From Isoetes taiwanensis (taxonomy: Eukaryota > Streptophyta > Lycopodiopsida > Isoetales > Isoetaceae), in contig JAJEKV010000058.1 of the NCBI GenBank assembly GCA_021234155.1, forward strand, positions 8,990,992 through 9,054,991: DNA of 64,000 nucleotides, given 5' to 3'. Position 1 is the stretch's first letter, and every line of letters begins with the position of its first letter. The notes beneath the pieces are model-generated. The model searched no databases. It saw only the letters and a program-made list of their open reading frames with translations, and was not told where the DNA came from. A program made the position numbers and the translations under genes. Of this stretch, positions 55,604 to 64,000 are shown piece by piece.

Positions 55604-57248
55604 TGTGACGGTCCAGGGGAATATATGCCATAAATACGTATATTCCTGGATCCGTCACCATACAAGTCTATCTTCATAGCCTTGTATACCATAGATTGTG
55701 GCACTAGGGGGCATGGCTAAGTTATTCTCATAACTTAGCCAACCATAGGTTAAGCCATTATCCACGTGGCCTTAACCTATTGGGGCACCGCCACACAGGA
55801 CTCACCCGATTGGTGCCACGTGGCATCCTAGGTGGGCCTAACTTATATAGGCATAAACCCTAACCCTAGACCTCTTTCCAGCCCTAGCACCCAGAGACTC
55901 ACCTACTCGTTCGAAACCCCGTTTCGAACATCGTTTGTTGTGGCATAGGCTGGTGCAGCAGCCCCAGCAGGGTAGACCCATTCTTGGAGTAGGAGCAGCA
56001 GCTTGTGAGTCAAAGACCATGGAGGCGCACGGATCTGGAGGGAGAGCATCAGGAGCAGGTATGTAGAATAGTAGTCGTGATAGCTTATCTGGAATTAGCA
56101 TTCCAGACATGCTAGTATTTTGTATCTAGAGTAGAGCCATCCTAGAACCCATATTCAACGTCTTGAACCCTAATCAAGGAACCCTAACTATTAGTTAGAT
56201 TTGTATGATTAGGTTAAGATGTTATTCTTATGATTACTCTCATGATGTGATGATTATGTGATGATGGTTGATCGTGTTTGCTCCTCTTGTATTGGGAAGG
56301 GGGGTAGAGACCTAGAGCCATATGTAGTATGCTCCTAGAGTAGACCCCTTAGTTCCTATTAGTTGCGGCCTGTGCATAGGAGCCCACCAGGCTATTGAGG
56401 CTATGATATGACTCGGCACCCGCATAACGGGGGCTAGAGGGAAAGTGGAGGGAGGATCCCCGCCGAGTGGGGGCTTCGGGGGATCCCATAGTGGGCTAGG
56501 CTTATGGTGGGTCACTTAGGTGGGGCGAGCATGGGTCCGGACACCTCCAGGGCAATGGTGTTGCCACTGCCTCGAGCCTGCAAGTGTTGGCTTGGCTCTC
56601 GTTTTGGGGGTTCAATCGGGTGCGAATGCGGTGTCGCCCGCGGTTCTCTAGCATACGGCACCTCTAGATCACAGGGGAAGGGGAGATGCAACCCTTCACT
56701 GCTTCATCGGACCCGGGAGATGCAACACGGAGTAGTCCCGATGGGTGATGCCATGGGATTGCGTGTCCGGAAGGCTAGAGTCTGTCGAGCCTGATCTAGC
56801 CCATCACGCAAAGTATGCCACCGGGAGGGCGGTTGGAGTGGTCAACCCTAGCCATTGTTCTATGCCAGCCCCTCGCCATTGCCATGACTCGGTCTGCTCT
56901 ATCTTGAGGCCTAGCCGGTCAGTCATCCTCCTTACGAGTCTGAGCCGGGGTAGGAGCTCTCATGTTTTATGGTTCGTGATTATCATCTTTGCCTTGGTTT
57001 ATGAGTGATGCACTACCCTTCGAGGTAGTATTTGTATATGTTGATGCTAGTTACGGCGTGTTATAAACTTCATTTGTTATAGGAGCCCATAGGGGAAGGG
57101 GCGCAAAGACACCTTCCGTGTTCCCTTCCCGCACTAAGAGTCACCTCGAGTCTTGGGGTACGAAGGAGCCCATCGCGGTTCTTGGCCGGATGGGGATTTC
57201 TGCGCCGAAAGTGTACGGTAGGCCGTGCACGCTTAGCGAGGCGTCACA
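55604..57248 (+). mobile_element. LTR of the same family as 5229-6783 (copy C, 1645 bp)
   Basis: Starts TGTGACGG and ends GCGTCACA. It shares 'TTGTATTGGGAAGGGGGGTA' and diverged versions of the other internal blocks with the two LTRs near the left of the window. Unlike those two, it is followed by a primer-binding site, so it is a 5' LTR. Its partner 3' LTR is not in the window; the internal region is cut off by the duplicated block at 59341. Confidence 0.88.
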
Positions 57249-57249
57249 A

Positions 57250-57261
57250 TGGTATCAGAGC
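57250..57261 (+). promoter_or_regulatory. Primer-binding site for initiator tRNA-Met
   Basis: TGGTATCAGAGC, one base after the LTR end, complementary to the 3' end of plant initiator methionine tRNA. It fixes the orientation of the element as plus. Confidence 0.93.
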
Positions 57262-57821
57262 GATGTTCTTGGTTGACCAAGAACTAGCACTGACCATAAC
57301 CATGAAGTAGTCTAACAGGCCTATAGGGGTGTGAAATAAACATTTCCACCAATGAACCGCGAAAATGGGGGAAAAAATTTTCTCCTAGGTAGTGGGTCAG
57401 GAATTAGGCTAAGTGTTAGACGAAGATTTGAGTGAGTCAAACGAACCTTCTAGTAAATTTGGAGTGAAAATTATGCATCTGCATCAAATTTCACCTAAAA
57501 TGGGTCGAAGAATCATGCCAATCGGAGACCCAGGTGAAAAATGGCGCAAATTCATAAATTACACTTCGAACCATTAGGAAAATTCGAAAATTTAAAGATA
57601 ATAACAATTAATATAGGTTAATATATACATTAATAGTTAAATAATTAATTAAATATCTTGTAATTAATAAGGGGGGGCTAATAAATAGGGGTAATTATGG
57701 TAGGAGAATATTCCCAGGGACCCTCCTTTTAAATATCGACACCTCATTTTCTCTCTCAACCCTTCACCTCCAACTCTCTCTTGCTCAGCCTTTACGTCAC
57801 CCATTTTACGAACCATAAGAT
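57262..57821 (+). other. 5' leader of the LTR element
   Basis: 560 bp without a credible frame between the primer-binding site and the first ATG of the H3-like region. AT-rich in its second half, as is usual for gypsy leaders. Confidence 0.55.
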
Positions 57822-58907
57822 ATGGCTCGCACCAAACAAACCTCTGGGAAGCACGGAACAAGACCTACCCTCTCCATGGCGCAGGCGGCCAGGCGACATG
57901 TGAAGAAGATCCCGAGCACCTCCGACCCAAGAAAGGGGAAGAGGAGCTTCCCCCAGCAAGGCAAAGAAGCAGCAAGCCTCCTTCCATGACGCCGGTGGAG
58001 AGTCCCAAAGAGCTAGCCTCCTCTGGGCAAAACTCGTGAGGGACCGGTGAGTCTCGCCACTTCGGCATCTGACACCGAGGTGGAAGAGCAAAAAAGAACA
58101 AAGTGGAGGAGCAAAGACCACCGCATCGACGGCCGGCCCTTCAAATACCAAAAAAGAAGGGGAAGGAAAAAGTCGGGGAGGGCCTGAAGAGAGGGCCGTG
58201 AAAGAAGCGGGAGCGGAGAGGGAGCCGAGGGAGCAGGAGAGGCGGACGGGCTAAAGGAACGACGGGCCTCACGGACCGGCCGTTATTCAGAGCCCCGCGA
58301 GGAGGAGCCTCAAGTGGGAGGAAGAGGAGGAGGAGGGGCAAGAGGACCCCACGCCAGCCACCCTACCCCAGGGGCCCGGAACCACCTAAGGTGGTGAAGA
58401 AGCAAAAAGGTAGGGGAGCGGGCATTCAAGGGCCCCAGCCAGGACCGCGAAGTTCAAGCGGAAGATGGTGGCATACATAAGGAGTACCTTCGCCGCTGGA
58501 CGAGGTACAAGTGAGTGGTATTGCCAGAGGTGCGCCAAGGCCGTGGTGGGCGGCAGGTCAAGAAGAACCAGCCCAAGCCACCCCCACCTAGGCCGAAAAA
58601 CCCAAGAGGGGTTCACCACGGGCCTAATAGCACATACGCCGGTAGTTTAGGGAGATTCGCACTTTCGTGATGTGCACGAAATCTCCGATAAGGAAGGCGC
58701 TTCTTCGAGCGCCTCCTTAGGGAGGTTTTGCGCCAGCCCGACTGACATGTGGTAACCCCTCTAATGACCCGCCCCGCAGAGGTCACCGGGCAGCAGCTGG
58801 TGCAGCTCTTCGAGGAGGGAAACCTCTGCGCTATCCATGCTAAGCGGGTCACCCTCATGCCGAAGGACATCCACTTAGCACGGAGAATTCGCAGGGAGAG
58901 GCCCTAG
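57822..58907 (+). pseudogene. Histone H3-like coding region in the gag position of an LTR element, broken
   Basis: ATG at 57822 opens 'MARTKQTSGKHG', with the H3 N-terminus (ARTKQT; Lys at positions 4 and 9), and 'MAQAARRHVKK', resembling the H3 'ATKAARK' region. The frame stops after 54 codons. A charged linker follows, with an acidic run 'WEEEEEEGQEDPTPATLP' near 58315. Histone-fold traces reappear at 58650-58730: 'GEIRTF' and 'IRKA' in shifted frames. A clean C-terminus occurs at 58777-58907, including '[20 protein letters not shown]' and '[13 protein letters not shown]' then stop, nearly identical to H3 helix 2 to the end. The stretch between the tail and fold (about 200 codons) is far longer than in any standard H3 (about 135 residues in total). 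It could be a captured H3 or CENH3-like gene, or a genuine H3-fusion protein of the element. Confidence 0.8.
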
Positions 58908-59340
58908 GCCTCAAATTTTGTAAATTTTGTAGAAGAATTAAAATTTTCATGTAACTATGTTTCTTATTAATATAAAAGTTATTTTCCTCTATAATTAGAA
59001 AAAATGTTCTATGCTTGAAATGTAGGAAATAGAACCCAAGTGTGGTAGAATTCTTCATAGCATGTCTAGAAACACCCTAGAAATCATGACTACAACAAAA
59101 TTTTGGCAAAAAAATCATCAAAATGCTAAAAATTGGGCCAGTCGGGTGAGACCGCGCCAATGGCCTCTGCGTCCGCGACGCGGGCGCGTTTCGCGCGGAT
59201 TCACCCGCCTACCCCCAAAATTATGCTTTTAGATGTCAGTTTTGCTCAAAATAAGTTGCTAGTTAGCTTAGAATCGACCCAATTAGCCATGTTAGCATCT
59301 TTAAATTCCCAAAAATGACCAAAAATTGGCCCAAAACAGG
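58908..59340. other. AT-rich 3' stretch, then GC-rich stretch before the duplicated block
   Basis: No gene. 'GCGTCCGCGACGCGGGCGCG' near 59168 is unusually CpG-rich for this window. The sequence stops abruptly at 59340 where the duplicated block begins. Confidence 0.45.
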
Positions 59341-59779
59341 CCTACTCCTTAACTCAGCCGATTTTTATTTCCTTTTTTGTTTGTTGAAAATTTTTTGTAG
59401 CAATGTATGATATGGAATCGGCCACTAGCCTTTTGTGTGCTCAGACCAGGAAGAAATGATCTTTTTGTAAACCTTGACATATGAATATCTAGCATTATAA
59501 CAGGGGTTTTTTTTTGTGTTTTTGTACTGTTTTCTCTAAGGTTTTCATATGATTTGGTGGCCGTATTCATCCAGGTGTACTAAATAGTATTTCTAGAGTG
59601 CACCCTTTTGTTAGCCGTTGATTTTAGAAAAGGGGGCCAAATCCCGTGGTGAATATCCTCCCATTAGTTTTAGGGTTTTTTTTAGGGTTGTGTGGATTAG
59701 GTTTGGTTTGGTTTTTTTTAGGGTTGCTAGGTCGAAGCAGGAATCTACTGTAGATTCCTAGGCCTATGTTTTTGTTAAT

Positions 59780-60055
59780 TATTGCCATGGCAGATTATGA
59801 ATGCCCCGCTCATAGGAACCGGGCCGAAACTTCTTTGGAAAAGAGGGGAAAAGCTTTGAGGTAGAAGTCTTTGAATTGAAGCCAAAAACAAAAAGTAGTT
59901 TTGCTTCATGAAAAGGGGAAACGCTTCTACTAGCGACTTTCGTAAGGAGAAGAAAGACGGCGAGAATCTATTTAATAAGTTGGATAAGGAGCATGATGGG
60001 TGGATTACTCGAAATGATCTCTACTCATCGTTGGATCCGCACCGAACTGGCTAGG
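59780..60055 (+). pseudogene. Exon with an EF-hand-like loop (copy 2)
   Basis: Loop DKEHDGWITRND at 59983-60018, preceded by 'ENLFNKL'. Here the codon before the last Asp is AAT instead of GCT in copy 1. The upstream frame is damaged at different places from copy 1. Confidence 0.5.
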
Positions 60056-60897
60056 GTAAGTGGGTCTTGCTCAAACCGAGGACTTCATAGGAAATTTGTG
60101 CGGTATACATTGTGGAATGCATTTGAGTATACGTAACCTGTGGCCTCAACAAGGCGGTGACATAGCTCAAGGGCAGGAAACGGTTGCCTGGTTATGTTGC
60201 CGCAGGAATAGGGAGGGGTTGAATTTGCAAAGAGGTGTCCCACCTAAGCACCCAATAATCTGCAAAGCAAAGGAAGCGAGGAGGAACCAAGCAAAGGCAA
60301 GTGCCGTATGGAAGTCCAAATGCTCACGCACGCGCGCAAGCAACTGCGGTGGAATCAAGCAATTGGTAAGCGCCTGATATACTCTCAGTCTCAGTTCATA
60401 TCTGTGTATTTTATTCACAGGGTTGTGTTGACTCTGGCATTCTGGTGCATTACATTTCGCTGAGCCCAACATTGGGTAGATGAGATAGATAGAGCACTGC
60501 ATTGATGGTTCTCTTCTTTCAGGGAAGTGGGTGGTGCCTATGAAGCCAATTTTCTAAGCCATTTTTAAATGAGACATAGGGCCCCCACTATGCTGCCCTT
60601 GTTCCATTCTGGTCAGCTTCCAAATGTGCTGCCCTCTTGTGCACTGCAGCGTCTGTAGACCCCTTTATTGCTCTGCTGTTTGTTGTGGTTGGATTTCTGA
60701 ACAGAAAGATTTTTGCCTTAGATCCTGTTAGGGTGCACTCCCCATCTTATGGTTCCACTGCCTGGTGGAGTAAGTTTCATTTCTTTCATCCAATTCTTCT
60801 TGTCTACTTTTAAGCTTTTTTGCATTCATCTCTTGATATTTCTAAAATGTCTTGACTGTTGTTAGATTTGAATTTCTGGATGAAATGAGTGGCCTTT

Positions 60898-61712
60898 CAC
60901 ATTCCACAATCATAAAAGCCGCATTGAAGCGTTGCAGGATATCCAGGTATTAGGGCGTTCCAACCAACTTGTATCAGTTTCTTTTAGGCTAACAGGTTTT
61001 ATTGGAATTCTGATTGCACTATGTTTATAGAGACAACATGATGAATTGGAGGCGAAGTTTAATGCGGAGAAGGCTGCACTAATTGCAAAATATGATAAGC
61101 TTTACGAGCCTTTATATTCAAAAGTATAAATAATTCATTGTTCTCTTACTTTGTTTTTTTTTGTTTTGTTTCATATCATTCATTTCTGGTCTTCCTGAGC
61201 AAGTTATTGGTATCACAGAAGCTGTATCTAGATTTTGATCGTAATTATTCTGAAGTATTAAGGCCTTTTCATGTTTCCTGAATCATTGGTCTGAGGATGA
61301 CATGCTATGTTTTATGGAAGATGCATCATCTGACATGTATAATAAAACTTGAGCTGATTGTATAATGGCCATTTTTTTGATAAGGTGGATTATGTGATGC
61401 ATGAAGTTGTTAATGACTTGCAATGGGGCTATATCAGCGTGCAGGCATTGTCAATGGCGTTATTGAGGTTGAAGAGGTAGCTGCCAAAGCCCCTGCTGCA
61501 GAACCTACTTCTGGGGAGGAGAAAGAAGGTAAGACTGGTATTGTGATATGCTTGGTCTTTTTGAAAAGCTTGCTACTTAGGACTTCCCCTTTTTGCTATG
61601 TAATGCAGAAAAAGGAGTACCAGAGTTCTGGCTTAATGCCATGAAAACAAATGAGATTGTAGCGTCTAAACACACAAGGGAGCTAAATCTTGTGTTGAAT
61701 GATATCTTTGTA
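60898..61712 (+). pseudogene. NAP1: NAP1 gene fragment with introns, copy 2
   Basis: The better-preserved copy. Exons: to 60946 ('KSRIEALQDIQ'), 61031-61123 ('[20 protein letters not shown]', '[11 protein letters not shown]'), 61438-61528 ('RAGIVNGVIEVEEVAAKAPA') and 61609 to about 61712 ('KGVPEFWLNAMKTNEIVASK'). The last three join in phase across GT...AG introns (91 nt leaves one base that completes GAA in the next exon). The domain is interrupted after 'TRELNLVLNDI'. The N-terminal part and most of the histone-binding domain are missing. NAP1 is a nuclear-cytoplasmic H2A-H2B chaperone. Confidence 0.92.
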
Positions 61713-61884
61713 ACATCATTTAAAATGTGTGAACATTTAAAATGTGTGAACAGTAGCCATGCAGGCTTTTGAAATATGTCTTGTACACAATTGTTTTAAC
61801 TCTTGTTCAATTATGAAATTCTTATCCCTCTATTTGGTTTTGTAGTTCTACACAAGATATATTGCCATCTCTTTCTTTCCCTAA

Positions 61885-62351
61885 GGGCCCGAAGGGCCCA
61901 AAAATTTTTTTAATACAAAAACCAACGCATAACTACCATTAACATTAATTAACTTAAACCATTGCATCTAACATTTTTAAATTAAAATCCCCCTGAAACC
62001 CCCTTTGGTTTGGGTGCATATTCACACGGGGGGTTACTCCGGGCATCGAGAGCTGTCGGATGGGCATATTTGCCCTTTATTCCTTGATCTGGACCGTATA
62101 TAGCGATCCTCGCTTATGGGGTATGCCTGTAGAAGTTTTTGTATACTGTATATTGAAATTTGCAAAATACTATAAGGTTTGAGGGGATGTACTTAATGGT
62201 GTTAATTTTGTACATGTATTGTAAGTAGTTCTTGGGGGCTTTCGCTGCCCTACGTAACCCCGTGTGAATATGCACCCAAACCAAAGGGGGTTTCAGGGGG
62301 ATTTTAATTTAAAAATGTTAGATGCAATGGTTTAAGTTAATTAATGTGAAT
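61885..62351. repeat. Foldback element, copy 2
   Basis: GGGCCCGAAGGGCCC, then left arm 61942-62037 and right arm 62254-62347, inverted repeats of about 95 bp with few mismatches, around a 216-bp core. The core orientation equals that of the 13.0-kb copy and is opposite to copy 1 at 42.6 kb. Confidence 0.95.
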
Positions 62352-63098
62352 ACGTGATATTTTCTCGAAAATATGTTAATCCTGACTTGAGATGTCTTCC
62401 TTTTAACTAAAATGTAGTTTTCGTATTCATGGTTTGCTGAATACTATTCTTACAGGTAAGAAGACGAGAATGATGAAGATTTTGACGACATGCAGTGTTT
62501 AGAACTTAATTTTTAGCATTTCGTGGGATCACGTGCATTTCGTGATGTGACTTTTAGTCAAGAAGTTTGTACTTTCCTATTGGAAATGAGTTCATGTAAC
62601 ACATTTCATATTAATAAAAAATATTATGTTTATTATCTTTTGTACTTCTCTACTCTCTGATGCTAATAATCGGTGATCTCTAATGGTTAATGAATGCTAA
62701 TGTCTCAAGGCTGTAAATGTTATTACATTGAAAGTAAATAATGTGAACTCGCTTTTAGTTGTTCATTCACGTAAAATAACACATTCATGGTTTAGTTCAT
62801 ATAACTTCAAAAACTTGGTACTTAAAACTTATGCTCTATTTTGCAATCTTAAATCTGAATTTCATTCTCAGAAAAGATATTACTAATCTTAACACAAAAT
62901 GGACTAGAATTGGGATCTCGGATGTCTATTAATATCAACAAATGGAATAAAGTTCACATTGAGTACAGATGCAAGTAATTACCTGAAATGAATGAAAGAA
63001 TCAAACTAAGTTTCTGTCATCCCTATTTTGAAGATGACATGTCTTATCAAGTCTCCTTCCTTCTTCAATTTCTTGTTCATGTCTTCGGCCATAATAGT

Positions 63099-63476
63099 TT
63101 ATATCCGCAATTTCGCTTCTAAGGGCAACATTTCCAATTCTAAGTCCTCCATAATGCAGAAATTCCACAAAACACATGATGCATGAATGATCTTGACTGC
63201 CCTGCCAACATGAATAGGCAAAACCTTGAGGATCCTGAACTTCTCTTTTACTATGTCAAATCCATTCTCTACACAAACTCTGCCCTTGCAAATCCTCTTG
63301 TTGAACCTGCCAAAGCCCCCTGTGCCATCTGGAAATACCTTCACCAAGAACCTTCTGCTTGGATATGCTGAATCCCCTAAAAGCATTGGTGGAATAGTAA
63401 CTGTCACATCTGCATCCAGTGTTTCACCTCTTCTGTTAATCTTTTTTCCAGTCATTTGGATAGTAGATTTCTGCAA
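63099..63476 (-). pseudogene. PIF/Harbinger transposase C-terminal part, copy 2
   Basis: Same DDE_Tnp_4 motifs as copy 1 ('LLGDSAYPSRRFLVKV', 'CVENGFDIVKEKFRIL', 'IHASCVLWNFCIMEDLELE'). The frame is cut short after 'MLPLEAKLRI' because the stretch reading CTGGCAATTCTGC in copy 1 reads CCGCAATTTCGC here, shifting the frame. This is a clear example of the CTG-linked differences. Confidence 0.92.
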
Positions 63477-64000
63477 AATGAGCTCCTTGTATGCGGAATA
63501 TGGTGGCAGGTGCCTTCTTCTACCGACTCCTCTTCAATGATATTCAAGGCTAGAAGGGTTTTTGTCAGCCAATCTAAGTCTTGGTTGCTTGGGAACCTTA
63601 GGGATTTTCGAATAGGATGGCAACATATCATATTCTTCCTCCTCACCTTCGCAGATGTCTTCCTACCATCATATGTCCCTATGGGATGCTGGCATGTGGT
63701 ATGATCTAAAAACTACTATCTATCTATCTATCAACCAAATTTAACTACTTTTTAGTATTTTCCCTTTTCTTTAGGCCAAATAGTAGCCATTTTGAGCCAT
63801 TTTCTTTTCAAACTTCATATTGAGAGATTCCTCATAAATTTTCATTGTAAAATGGGGTTCATGGACAACTTGTGCTCATAATCCTAAAATTTTTTAATTT
63901 TCACTTGTAAGATGGGGTTCATGGATAACTTGTGCTCACCAGTAAGGATCTCCTCACCTTCTGGCTTGATCTCTCTATAGAAGACAAAGGTCTTTTGTGT

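Larger units (their letters stand above)
59341..64000 (+). repeat. Duplicated block, copy 2 (partner 39929-44590)
   Basis: Same order and orientation as copy 1, running to the window edge. The left junction is against the H3-bearing LTR element. Which copy carries an intact CAG/CTG varies from site to site, so neither copy is simply the damaged one. Confidence 0.97.

Noticed and set aside
57664-58870. Long minus-strand frames opposite the H3-like region
   Set aside because: Compositional shadows of GC-rich plus-strand coding sequence; no domain recognised, whereas the plus strand has clear H3 motifs.
57822-58907. Ordinary functional histone H3 gene of the host
   Set aside because: The tail is divergent after residue 6, there is a ~200-codon linker, the frame is broken, and it follows an LTR and primer-binding site directly.

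Overview
The window is nuclear DNA of a land plant. It carries spliced genes, plant-type pentatricopeptide (PPR) sequence, chromovirus Ty3/gypsy, Ty1/copia, LINE, CACTA and PIF/Harbinger remains, and a transposase-like family (DUF7869 type) that I associate with ferns, lycophytes and mosses. My best guess is a large, repeat-rich fern or lycophyte genome; this rests on family resemblance only. Almost everything is transposon-derived. The one gene I can splice into a complete open frame is a cornichon (CNIH) homologue on the minus strand at 17.6-18.65 kb.

Layout. 0-4.35 kb: decayed gypsy chromovirus (gag to chromodomain). 4.9-8.55 kb: two related LTRs (5229-6783 and 7064-8552), each preceded by the same ~300 bp 3' internal tail with a polypurine tract. 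8.6-10.4 kb: CACTA (Tnp2) transposase remnant. 10.9-13.7 kb: copia RNase H fragment apparently split by a segment carrying a broken PPR gene and half of a foldback repeat. 15.1-15.5 kb: gypsy scrap. 17.6-18.65 kb: cornichon. 19.5-30.7 kb: an internally inverted copia element with a 5-bp target duplication, itself split by a nearly complete 6.6-kb LINE with a 16-bp target duplication. 31-33.4 kb: unidentified exons. 33.7-39.9 kb: minus-strand gene fragments (HAD/FCP1-like and unknown) whose intron-like gaps contain a 22-bp palindrome. 39.93-44.59 kb: a duplicated block (EF-hand-like exon, NAP1 exons with introns, foldback element, Harbinger transposase). 45.2-46.75 kb: tandem arrays built on the palindrome. 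48-49.4 kb: DUF7869-type gene. 51.7-53.2 kb: 5' part of a second LINE. 53.4 kb: miniature LTR plus primer-binding site. 55.6-58.9 kb: third LTR of the 5.2/7.1-kb family, a primer-binding site, then a broken histone-H3-like coding region where gag is expected. 59.34-64 kb: second copy of the 39.93-kb block.

The most unusual points are these. (1) The two ~4.66-kb copies differ almost only where one of them has CAG or CTG, which points to methylation-linked base-calling error or a strange mutational process. (2) The foldback element's core is inverted between the two copies. (3) An H3-like protein sits directly downstream of an LTR and primer-binding site. (4) A 22-bp perfect palindrome occurs about 22 times, singly in intron-like gaps and in two kinds of tandem array. 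(5) A Cys-rich module occurs at both ends of the LINE and again in the second LINE. Because of point (1), many frameshifts reported here may not be biological.
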